Below, one piece after another: positions 8,838 through 16,016 of a stretch of DNA of 53,680 bases (positions are counted from its first letter, which is position 1; every line of letters starts with the position of its first letter). The notes below the pieces were generated by a model. That model was not told the DNA's origin and did not search any database. It saw nothing but the letters and a program-made list of their open reading frames with translations. The translations under genes were made by a program, and so were the position numbers. The DNA lies in contig CAZMGT010000023.1 in assembly GCA_964565895.1 (NCBI GenBank), forward strand, positions 1-53,680, written 5' to 3'. The stretch comes from CAZMGT01 sp964565895. Its GTDB lineage: Bacteria > Armatimonadota > Zipacnadia > UBA1398 > CAZMGT01.

Positions 8838-9617
8838 CTAGCCCTCTTCCGCGGGCTCGCCGCCAATGCTGACCAGCCCCTCGATCTCCTTCTCCTCAAG
8901 CAGGCGAAACTTGCTTTGCCGCTGCGTCTTGCGGTCGAGAATGCCCACCTCCACCGTCCCCTCGCGCAGGGCCTCGCGCAGGGTGCGCCTGATGCGCTCG
9001 GCGCTTGGCTCCTCGCCGAGCTCGCCGGCGCAGGCCAGCTTGCCCACGGCCCACGCCTCAAGCCCTAAGCGCAGAGCGCGGCGCAGCGTGGGCAGGCCCT
9101 CGCTCAGCCCTCGCTCCAGCCAGCGCACCATCTCCTCGCCGGCCTCCGTCGTCCCGCCGATGGCCGCGGCGCGGCTATAGGAGCGAAACTCGCCGTCGAA
9201 CTCCAGCGTGTGGAAAACGTCGCGCTCGGGCTCCGCGCCCAGCTCGGCGAACAGCGCGCGCACGATGTGCGGGGTGCGAAATGGGTCGCCAAACGCCGCC
9301 TTAAGCCTCGGGCTAAGGGCAAAGCCGACCACGCGCTGAATGGTCACGTCGTCTGGGCTGCGCCGGAAGCCCTCTTGGTGGGCGAAATCGATCGCCGCGA
9401 TGCGCACGGCCTCGATGTCCGCCTGGTTGCCCAACGCGGAGAACATTAGCCGGTCGTAGATCTCAAACACCTTGCGCTGGCTGCCGCGAATGGTGACCAA
9501 GGCCACGCCGCCGTCGAACACCACGCCGGCCACGGGGCTTCCCTCGCGCAGGCGGTCGCGCACGTACTCGTCGCGGTTTTGAATGCTGCGGTTCCAGTCA
9601 TACGGGGTAAACGCCAG
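8838..9617 (-). CDS. prcA: Proteasome alpha subunit PrcA (probable CTG start)
   Basis: Alpha subunit forming the outer gated rings of the 20S core. The alpha fold is recognisable from RDRLREGSPVAGVVFDGG, KVFEIYDRLMFSALGNQADI and GGTTEAGEEMVRWLE. The first GTG (9563) would drop the N-terminal helix that seats the gate, yet in-frame codons upstream encode PYDWNRSIQNRDEYV, which looks like the genuine alpha-subunit N-terminus. Between there and the in-frame upstream stop there is no ATG, GTG or TTG. The only plausible initiator is CTG at 9617, one base after the prcB stop TAA, with GGGAG seven bases upstream. That gives 259 residues. The stop lies three bases before pafA. The identity is firm; the CTG start is an inference. 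Confidence 0.88.
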   Translation of the reverse strand: MAFTPYDWNRSIQNRDEYVRDRLREGSPVAGVVFDGGVALVTIRGSQRKVFEIYDRLMFSALGNQADIEAVRIAAIDFAHQEGFRRSPDDVTIQRVVGFALSPRLKAAFGDPFRTPHIVRALFAELGAEPERDVFHTLEFDGEFRSYSRAAAIGGTTEAGEEMVRWLERGLSEGLPTLRRALRLGLEAWAVGKLACAGELGEEPSAERIRRTLREALREGTVEVGILDRKTQRQSKFRLLEEKEIEGLVSIGGEPAEEG

Positions 9618-9618
9618 C

Positions 9619-10416
9619 TTAGCTCCCGCCCTTCAGCTTGCGCACGTGTTTGAGCACCTCGTCCTCGGAAAGCTCCCTAATCCCCTCCGCGCACACGGCC
9701 TTTACCGTGGGCGGGACCTTCTCCAGCCCGCCCGTGGCCGCGTCGAGCTCCGCGGCAATGTCCAAGAGCACGAGCGCCTCGCGCAGCGCCTGGTTAAACG
9801 TCATTTGGTGAAACGGGCCCTTTGTTTTGACGATATAGTCAAACGCCCCGCGGATGCGATGCGACCCGGAGCCCGCGGCGCCAAACTCCGCGCTTTCAAA
9901 GCGCGCCCCCAGCGCGTCGTAGAAAAACAGCCGTCCCTCGCCCCGCTGGCGATCGTAGGCGGAAAGCAAGGGGAGCATTACCGCCTGCGGGCCGGAGGAC
10001 TCCGCGGCGCTCGCGGCAAGCAGCCGGGTTACTTCGCTCAGCTTCCCCTCGAGGCTTATCTCCTGAAGCTGGCTCCGCCGATAGTATTCGAACGAGTGCC
10101 GCAGCAGGCGCACCGCCTCCATCGCTCGCGCGTAAGAGCCACTCACGGCAATCAGCGTATAGTCGTCTAGGGGAAGGATCTTGTCCGCGCGATCGTAGAG
10201 GACAAAGTTCTCCGCCGTGGCCCGCCGGTCGCCGACGTTGATTACCCCGTCGCGATACTTCACCGCGATAACCGTGGTCCCCTCGGTATGCGGGGCGACA
10301 GAGGCGCCGCTTGCTCCGCCGCGCAAGAACGCCGGGAGATCGCCCGAGCGGTCAAGCAGGCGGAGGAAGTCGCCGCAATATCCCGCCCACAGGCTGTCTT
10401 GGGAGCCCCCGGCCAT
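9619..10416 (-). CDS. prcB: Proteasome beta subunit PrcB with propeptide
   Basis: Catalytic subunit of the 20S proteasome, 265 residues. A 46-residue propeptide ends in HTEG, after which Thr47 (TTVIAVKY) would become the N-terminal nucleophile by self-cleavage. The conserved supporting residues are present: Asp in GDRRAT, Lys in RADKIL, and GSGS later in the sequence. The length and the propeptide size suit the bacterial Ntn-hydrolase beta family. It begins seven bases after the stop of the small Pup-like gene and is followed directly by prcA, matching the actinobacterial pup-prcB-prcA order. Confidence 0.95.
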   Translation of the reverse strand: MAGGSQDSLWAGYCGDFLRLLDRSGDLPAFLRGGASGASVAPHTEGTTVIAVKYRDGVINVGDRRATAENFVLYDRADKILPLDDYTLIAVSGSYARAMEAVRLLRHSFEYYRRSQLQEISLEGKLSEVTRLLAASAAESSGPQAVMLPLLSAYDRQRGEGRLFFYDALGARFESAEFGAAGSGSHRIRGAFDYIVKTKGPFHQMTFNQALREALVLLDIAAELDAATGGLEKVPPTVKAVCAEGIRELSEDEVLKHVRKLKGGS

Positions 10417-10423
10417 CTATGGT

Positions 10424-10621
10424 CTACTCCCCACTCCGTTGGCGATAGCGCCGCGCCTGGTTGGGGTCTACGCGGCGCATGCGCTCGAGCAGGCGGCGGG
10501 TGTCCGGCCGGCGGACGTCGGGGCGCGAGGGGCCGTCGTCTTCCCCGCCGCGTTGCCACGGCTCCTCGATTTGTCTCCGCCGCGTTTGCTCGCAGCGCGC
10601 CACAGGCAGCCCGTTAATCAT
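10424..10621 (-). CDS. ubact: Pup/UBact-like protein modifier (65 aa)
   Basis: Small protein tag expected to be attached by PafA to lysines of proteins to be degraded. The 65-residue, Arg- and Glu/Asp-rich sequence looks disordered and ends in RRVDPNQARRYRQRSGE, which matches my recollection of the UBact family described in Gram-negative and candidate phyla. Canonical Pup ends in GGQ or GGE; here the end is SGE, so the C-terminal Glu is already ligation-ready and needs no deamidation. The ATG overlaps the dop stop (ATGA), with AGGAGG eight bases upstream, so the start is well supported. It sits exactly where pup sits in actinobacterial operons (dop-pup-prcB-prcA). It is easily missed because it is short and lies inside a longer open frame. 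Confidence 0.9.
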   Translation of the reverse strand: MINGLPVARCEQTRRRQIEEPWQRGGEDDGPSRPDVRRPDTRRLLERMRRVDPNQARRYRQRSGE

Positions 10622-12126
10622 TCCCGTTCCCTCCTTGCCTCGCCTAGGGCAGCGGCGATCTCCTCCACGGAAAGCGCTTCGCTCAGCCGCTCCCGCGCTT
10701 CGCGGGGCAGGCCGTCGGTCATCTTCCGCAAGTCGAGCACCCAGTGATCGTGTTCGCCGCGACAAAGGCGAATCTTGCTCCAGCAAATACTACGCACCAG
10801 CGGCGCCAAACGTGCAACGACCATTCCGCGGACAAGCGCGCGGGTCGTCGCCGGCGGCTCGCGCATGGCCCGCGCGATCTCCTCCTCGCCCACCACGCGG
10901 AGCATTTCCCCCGCCTGCTCCAGCGCGTAGTAGAGCCCGCGCGCGGGGTCTACGTTGTGATATTCCAGGTCCAGGCTTTGCAGGGCGGGGTCGGCCCAGG
11001 TTAGCCCCTCGGCCTCGAGGTATTCGCGGAGCAAGAGAAACTTCGCCGGCCAATCCAGCCGGTCGCCAAGGGCCAGGGGGTCGCCCGCGAGCGTGTCGAG
11101 CACCGCGCCCCAGTGCTCGAGCGTCCAGTCTGCGTCGGCGCTTAGCCCGCGCAGCTCCGCGCGGCAAGCCTCCCAATATGCGCGCTGGACTTCTACCGCG
11201 CTCGACACGCCCCCGCCGGCAAGCTCCACCTCCCAGCGCCAGGCGCTGTCGCGCGAGATACTCCGCGCAGCGGCCACGGGGTCGGCGAGCGCCACTGCCG
11301 GGCGCCAGCCGCGCTCGATAAGCTCTAGCACAAGCGCCGTGGTCCCCACCTTTAGCGCCGTGGCAAACTCGCTTAGGTTTGCGTCGCCGCAGATGATGTG
11401 TAGGCGGCGAAAGCGCGCGGGGTCGGCGTGGGGCTCGTCGCGGGTGTTGAGCAGGGGGCGGTTGGCTAAGGTGTCGACGCTCGCCTCGGCGGTGAAAAAG
11501 TCCGCGCGCTGGGAGAGCTGAAAGGTTACCGCCGGGTCGCGCTTGGGGCCGTCGCAGCCCACCTTTCCCGCGCCGGCAAACACAATGCGCGTAGCGAGAA
11601 ACGGCAGCAGCCCCTCGCGCAGCCGGTCAAACGGCACCTCGCGTCGGACAAGGTAGTTCTCGTGGCAGCCGTAGCTCATCCCGTGGTAGTCCACGTTGTT
11701 TTTGTAAAGCGCGATTTCCTTGCCGAGCTGCAGCGCGCGGGCCTTGACGCAGGCGAGAAGAACGCGCTCGCCCGCCTTGTCGTGGGCGACCAGCTCGCGC
11801 AGGGTAGAGCACTCCGGCGTGGCATATTCGGGGTGACCGTGGTCGTTATACAGCCGCGCGCCATTGCCAAGCACGCGGTCGTCGCGCGGGCCGGGGGGCG
11901 TGGGGCATCGTTTTTGGTATTCGACGTCTTTGGGGTCTTGGGCGAGTTTGTCCACACGAAAGCCGCGCATGTCCGCGCGAGGATCCTCCGCCCCATAGTC
12001 CCACGCGGCAACGTGGGGCAAGGTTAGGGCGTCGATCACCGCCGTCGTCTGCTCGGCGAGCTTTGCGGGATCGACATCGGCCACATAAAGGCCGTATTCC
12101 GTTTCGATTCCGAGGAGCCTTGTCAC
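10618..12126 (-). CDS. dop: Depupylase Dop
   Basis: Member of the PafA/Dop carboxylate-amine ligase-like family that removes the modifier from substrates. The 502 residues match Mycobacterium Dop in size. Seen: GIETEYG at the N-terminus, catalytic-Asp motif GARLYNDHGHPEYATPEC (Asp95), YGCHENYLV, FQLSQRADFF, NTRDEPHADPARFRRLHI and ALKVGTTALVLELIE. The region around residues 42-86, including AWDYGAEDPRADMRGF, corresponds to the Dop-loop insertion that separates Dop from PafA. GTG 12126 is chosen because GAGGTG precedes it and the protein then begins with the family N-terminus; the longer frame upstream overlaps mpa. Because the modifier already ends in Glu, the deamidase activity of Dop would not be needed. 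Confidence 0.88.
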   Translation of the reverse strand: MTRLLGIETEYGLYVADVDPAKLAEQTTAVIDALTLPHVAAWDYGAEDPRADMRGFRVDKLAQDPKDVEYQKRCPTPPGPRDDRVLGNGARLYNDHGHPEYATPECSTLRELVAHDKAGERVLLACVKARALQLGKEIALYKNNVDYHGMSYGCHENYLVRREVPFDRLREGLLPFLATRIVFAGAGKVGCDGPKRDPAVTFQLSQRADFFTAEASVDTLANRPLLNTRDEPHADPARFRRLHIICGDANLSEFATALKVGTTALVLELIERGWRPAVALADPVAAARSISRDSAWRWEVELAGGGVSSAVEVQRAYWEACRAELRGLSADADWTLEHWGAVLDTLAGDPLALGDRLDWPAKFLLLREYLEAEGLTWADPALQSLDLEYHNVDPARGLYYALEQAGEMLRVVGEEEIARAMREPPATTRALVRGMVVARLAPLVRSICWSKIRLCRGEHDHWVLDLRKMTDGLPREARERLSEALSVEEIAAALGEARRERE

Positions 12127-12137
12127 CAGGGGGCACC

Positions 12138-13871
12138 TCAAATAATGCTGCGGTGAGCCGCGGCATAGTCCTTCTCCGGGCGAATGGGGCGCACCGCGGC
12201 GACGTTTTCCGGATCGTAGTCGAGCAGCTTTAGCCAATCCTCCTGCGTGTCGGACTTGGGGAAGATCTCGTTTTCCCGATATTCCAGGCGAATGGCCTCG
12301 TCCAGGTCCTCCCTGCTGATCCCTTCTCTCTCGGAGCCCTTCTCGATGCACCGGCGAATGGCAAAATCTTTCGCCCGCTCCACCGCGGACATAATCAGCG
12401 CCCCGCTGACCAGGTCCTTCCAGTAGAGCGTCTCCACGCGCCCGCTAACCAGGTGCACCTCGAGAAACTCCGTTTCCGGCTCCACGCGCCACAGGCGGTC
12501 TACCGCGTAGTCGAGCAGGGCCTCGCGCGCCGCGGCGGCATCGCCCCCGAACTCCTCGAGCAGGGCGGGGTCGAGCGGCGTATCTTCGGTAAGATAGATG
12601 GCGAAGATGTCGCGCGCCGCCTTGCGGTCCGGGCGCCCGACCTTTACCTTGCGGTCGATGCGCTCGGGGCGGAGAATGGCGGGGTCGATGTAGTCCGGCC
12701 GGTTTGAGGTGAGGATAACCACGACGTTGTCTAAGTCCACCAGGCCGTCCATCTCCGCGGAGAACTGGGGGACGACGGTGTTGGAGATGTTCAAATAACG
12801 CCCGGAGGTTCGCGTGCGCAGGATGGCCTCGGCCTCATCTATGAACACGAAGACCAAGAATCCCTCTTTCGCCCGCTCGCGCGCCGCGGCGAAAATCTCG
12901 CGCACCATGCGCTCGCTCTCGCCCAGCCACATATTGAGAATCCGCGGGCCGCTGATATACATGAAGTACTCGCGCACATCGCGCCCCACGCGCGCGGAAT
13001 ATTCGCGCGCCACGTTATAGGCCGTGGCCTTGCCGATGAGCGTCTTGCCGCACCCCGGCGGGCCGTAGAGCAAAATGCCCTTAAGCGGCTTTTTTTTGAA
13101 CTTGGCGTACAGCTCGGGGTAGAGCAGGGGAAACTCGATTGTGTCGCGGATAAGGCGGATTGCCTCCTCCTGGCCGCCGATCTTCGACCACGGGATCTCC
13201 GGGATTTTCTCAAAGTAATAGTCGGCCACTTCCGCTTTCTGGAAGTGCTCCAGAGCGACGTGGGCCGTGGGGTCAAGCCGCACCTCGTCGCCCGGCTTAA
13301 GCGGCGCCTCGCCCAGCGCCTCGCCGCGCAGCACAATGCGCGTTATCTGCCCCGGCTCGCTGCCCACGCGCAGCCGGCCGTCGTCGAGCGTTTCGCGCAC
13401 CTTAACGATCGGCCCCGTGGGGTTTGCCCCGAGGTTGCCCACCACAGCATAGGCCTCGTTAATGCGCACGGAACAGCCGACCCTTAGCTCGCTTATATCG
13501 AGCCGCGGGTCAATGTTTGCGTAATATTCGCTTTCGCCCACGGCAATGCGCGCGATGCCCGGGGCGGGAGAGCCGAGAAAGGTGGCAATGCGGTTCGCGG
13601 GCGAGGTGAGCTTGTGATATGCCTCTTCCAGCTCGCCGATTACCTTGCGCGCCTCGTTAAACTGCCGCTCGTCAACCTCCACCTGGTGCCTGAGCAGGAG
13701 GAGGTAGGGGTAGCGCGGGTCGTCGGGCGAGGTCTTCTCCACGAGCTCGTCGACAAGCGCCCGCGCGCGCAGCGGCGTCTCGATCAGCTCCCCCTCGCCG
13801 AGCGGGTCGTCGCCCGGTGCACCCTTGGGCGGAATATCGTTTTCGCGCTTGGACGAACGCTTTCGCGGCAT
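12138..13871 (-). CDS. mpa: Proteasome-activating AAA+ ATPase (Mpa/ARC)
   Basis: Hexameric unfoldase that recognises the modifier and threads substrates into PrcAB. Order over 577 residues: polar N-terminus; predicted coiled coil about 55-95 (the modifier-binding part in relatives); two OB-like interdomain regions about 95-215; AAA+ domain with Walker A GPPGCGKT (270-277), Walker B VFIDEAEAI and sensor TSNRPDYIDPAILRPERIDR. The C-terminus is HRSII and lacks both the QYL end known in mycobacterial Mpa and a Hb-Tyr-X motif, so docking to the alpha ring may differ. First gene of the operon; ATG 13871 follows AAGGGGGTAAGG. Dop starts 11 bases after its stop. Confidence 0.93.
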   Translation of the reverse strand: MPRKRSSKRENDIPPKGAPGDDPLGEGELIETPLRARALVDELVEKTSPDDPRYPYLLLLRHQVEVDERQFNEARKVIGELEEAYHKLTSPANRIATFLGSPAPGIARIAVGESEYYANIDPRLDISELRVGCSVRINEAYAVVGNLGANPTGPIVKVRETLDDGRLRVGSEPGQITRIVLRGEALGEAPLKPGDEVRLDPTAHVALEHFQKAEVADYYFEKIPEIPWSKIGGQEEAIRLIRDTIEFPLLYPELYAKFKKKPLKGILLYGPPGCGKTLIGKATAYNVAREYSARVGRDVREYFMYISGPRILNMWLGESERMVREIFAAARERAKEGFLVFVFIDEAEAILRTRTSGRYLNISNTVVPQFSAEMDGLVDLDNVVVILTSNRPDYIDPAILRPERIDRKVKVGRPDRKAARDIFAIYLTEDTPLDPALLEEFGGDAAAAREALLDYAVDRLWRVEPETEFLEVHLVSGRVETLYWKDLVSGALIMSAVERAKDFAIRRCIEKGSEREGISREDLDEAIRLEYRENEIFPKSDTQEDWLKLLDYDPENVAAVRPIRPEKDYAAAHRSII

Positions 13872-14102
13872 GCGCAGACCTTACCCCCTTGCGCGCCCTG
13901 CCAAGCAATACCCGGGCACGAACCTCCCGCGCGCTGTTTTTACGATCAATGCTGCCGCGGGCGCGATCGTTCCCGGTTTTCCCTGCGCGCCAACTCAGTA
14001 CTACGCCGCGCAAGACGGCGATCCTTGCCCCGCCGGTTTGTTTACCGCTTTTCGGCAAAGGCATCGGAGAACGCTTTGTCAAGCGAGGCGCTGGGCAAAA
14101 AG
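13872..14102 (-). other. Upstream region of the proteasome operon
   Basis: About 230 bases without a gene between the Mpa start and the terminator at 14103. On the minus strand a perfect TTGACA occurs near 14077-14082, but no convincing -10 element lies 16-18 bases after it. The operon promoter is probably here but cannot be fixed by eye. Confidence 0.4.
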
Positions 14103-14142
14103 ACAAAAAAGCCGGGCCCACGCGTGCTGCGCGGGCCCGGCC
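14103..14142 (-). terminator. Rho-independent terminator of the FMN glutamate-synthase-like gene
   Basis: Reading the minus strand, GCCGGGCCCGCGC pairs with its near-perfect complement ending GGGCCCGGC across a four-base loop, followed at once by TTTTTTGTCTTTTT. It lies just after the stop at 14152 and separates that gene from the proteasome operon. Confidence 0.9.
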
Positions 14143-14151
14143 GGCAATCCG

Positions 14152-15729
14152 TTAGCCGAGGATCTCCTCTACTTCCTCGGCGTCGAGGTCGAGCACGTAG
14201 GGGATCCCGCTCACTCGGGCGGCCTCGGGGGTAAGCGCGGCGATGTCCGTGCGCTCGAGGTATTCCAGGGCGAACTTGCGCGCCCCGCACATTAGCTGCT
14301 GCAGCCCCTGCCGCAGGCGCGTGAAGTAGGTGTATACGCCGATCGCCGCTGGGGGAAGGTTGTCGAACTTGTCGCCGAGCATCCGCCGTAGCTCCGGGGC
14401 GGTGATGAAAATGTCCTCGATCGTCCGCCCGTACTCCTTGATCGGCGCGGGTAGGTTGCCGCTTTGCAGCGCGTTGCCGATCGTCTTGCCGACCATCGCC
14501 GCGGTAATCGGCGCGCGCGCCATGGCCACGAGCTTGAAATATGGCGCGCCAAACGCCAGGCCCTTAAACACCTGGTCCTCGAGGCAAAAGCCCCCGGCAA
14601 TGGCGATGTCTGGGACGTACTCCCCGCGCTGCGCCAGGCGGTGGGCATAGCTGTAGAGCAGGGCAAAAAGCTCGATCGCCGGCACGCCCCACTCGTTCAT
14701 CATGCGCCACGGGCTCATCCCTGTGCCCCCGCCGGCGCAGTCTACGGTAAGCAGGTCAATGCGCGCCTCGGAACTCCACTTTACCGCGCGGGCGAGGTCC
14801 GCCGGGCGATAGGCGCCGGTCTTCAAGAAAACGCGTGGCGCGCCGGCGGCGCGCAGTTGCTCTACGCGCTCGAAAAACGCCTCTTCGGAGACCATCCCAA
14901 TGCGCGAGTGCCGCTCGAACTCGCGAAATGCTCCCCGCTCAAATGCCTCGGCCACCGCCTGGTCGTAGGGGTCGGGGAGGACGACATAGCCCCGGTCGCG
15001 GAGCATGCGCGCCTTGTCCAGCGAGGCGATCTTTACCTCGCCGCCGATATCCTTCGCTCCCTGGCCCCACTTCAGCTCGACGGCGTCTACGTGGAGCTTT
15101 TCCAGGGCGTAGAAGAGGACACCGAGGCGCGAGTCCTCCACGTTTTCCTGAACGATAATTCCCCCCAGCCCGTCGCGCTGCCAACGGCGATAGCTCTCTA
15201 CGCGAAAGCGCAGGTCGGGGGACTCGACAACGCGGCCGTCCTGGATGACCGCCTGCTCGTCCATCCCGCAGACGTTCTCGCCGACGGTAAGTGGCACACC
15301 GGCAAGGGCTGCGCCCGCGGCCAGCCCCTCCCAGTTGTTGCGCGCGACATCGGTCGACCCCAGCCCGGGGATGATGAACGGCAGGCCGACGCGCATCTTG
15401 TTTTCCGCGCCGACCTCGCGCTCTAGGCGCACATTGGGGAACACGGCCTTGTCTGGGTCGGGCTCGATACCGTGTGCGCCTACGACGCTGCCCATGATGT
15501 TGAAGTGGGCCCACCCTAGAGGATACTCCTTCTCTGCGGCGGAGGTCGTCGTGCCAAACGGCTGGGGATAGATTACCTCGCTCCCGCGGAAGGCAGACTT
15601 GCCCACCTCGCAGTAGCCCGGGCAGCCCTCAAGGCATGTCGCGCACATTCCGCTAACCCAGCATACGGAGCGAGGGGTGCGGTTCCGCGTTAGCGTGGCG
15701 TCGCTCGCGTTAAGTGTCGTAGCAGGCAC
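14152..15729 (-). CDS. FMN-binding glutamate-synthase-like protein with N-terminal cysteine cluster
   Basis: Flavin-dependent TIM-barrel protein related to the synthase domain of glutamate synthase, 525 residues. Barrel motifs include LPFIIPGLGS, VDAVELKWGQGAKDIGGEVK, LLTVDCAGGGTGMSPWRMMN and IAIAGGFCLEDQVFKGLAFG. The N-terminus has a Cys-rich stretch (C23, C29, C32, C36, C40 in CWVSGMCATCLEGCPGYC) that could bind an iron-sulfur cluster; this is an inference. It lacks the glutaminase domain of a full GltB, so it may use ammonia or another partner, or may not be a glutamate synthase at all. The start is GTG 15729 with AAGGGAGGAAG upstream. It is a single-gene unit with its own terminator and a leader of nearly 290 bases. 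Confidence 0.82.
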   Translation of the reverse strand: MPATTLNASDATLTRNRTPRSVCWVSGMCATCLEGCPGYCEVGKSAFRGSEVIYPQPFGTTTSAAEKEYPLGWAHFNIMGSVVGAHGIEPDPDKAVFPNVRLEREVGAENKMRVGLPFIIPGLGSTDVARNNWEGLAAGAALAGVPLTVGENVCGMDEQAVIQDGRVVESPDLRFRVESYRRWQRDGLGGIIVQENVEDSRLGVLFYALEKLHVDAVELKWGQGAKDIGGEVKIASLDKARMLRDRGYVVLPDPYDQAVAEAFERGAFREFERHSRIGMVSEEAFFERVEQLRAAGAPRVFLKTGAYRPADLARAVKWSSEARIDLLTVDCAGGGTGMSPWRMMNEWGVPAIELFALLYSYAHRLAQRGEYVPDIAIAGGFCLEDQVFKGLAFGAPYFKLVAMARAPITAAMVGKTIGNALQSGNLPAPIKEYGRTIEDIFITAPELRRMLGDKFDNLPPAAIGVYTYFTRLRQGLQQLMCGARKFALEYLERTDIAALTPEAARVSGIPYVLDLDAEEVEEILG

Positions 15730-16016
15730 AGATATCTTCCTCCCTTGCTTTATTGCTCACGCCTTGCCGCGTGCGCGTTCGCCGCTCGTTTACGGCGGCT
15801 TCGCAAATACTTAAGCGGCGCGCCGCAAGCGGCAGGCACTATACGATACAACAAACCGACGTGCCGTAGGGCTTTGTCGGCCCTGGTCGTCTCGTTTTAG
15901 CGCAGAGCTCGCAGTCTGTGCTCAGCGGCAACCTGCTTTCCCCGCAGGCAACTCTGCCCAATTCCGAACGTTGGCCCGTGGGACCTTCTTCCATCAAAGC
16001 AGCGGGGAGATTTGCG
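15730..16016 (-). promoter_or_regulatory. 287-base leader/intergenic region with nested inverted repeats
   Basis: No protein gene seen. On the minus strand a compact structured segment lies at 15902-15958: outer GCAGAG/CTCTGC pairs enclose an inner CCTGC/GCAGG hairpin with a purine-rich loop. Nearer the gene there are GC-rich short inverted repeats. It matches no riboswitch class that I can recognise. The promoter of the downstream gene must be here, but no clear -35/-10 pair was identified. Confidence 0.3.

Noticed and set aside
10622..10786. Longer frame giving a 120-residue modifier
   Set aside because: The extra 55 codons overlap dop in another frame; the ATG at 10621 has AGGAGG at good spacing and gives a Pup-sized protein.
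12127..12351. N-terminal extension of the dop reading frame
   Set aside because: It overlaps the 3' end of mpa, is low in family-like sequence, and a well-placed GTG with a ribosome-binding site at 12126 gives the normal Dop N-terminus.
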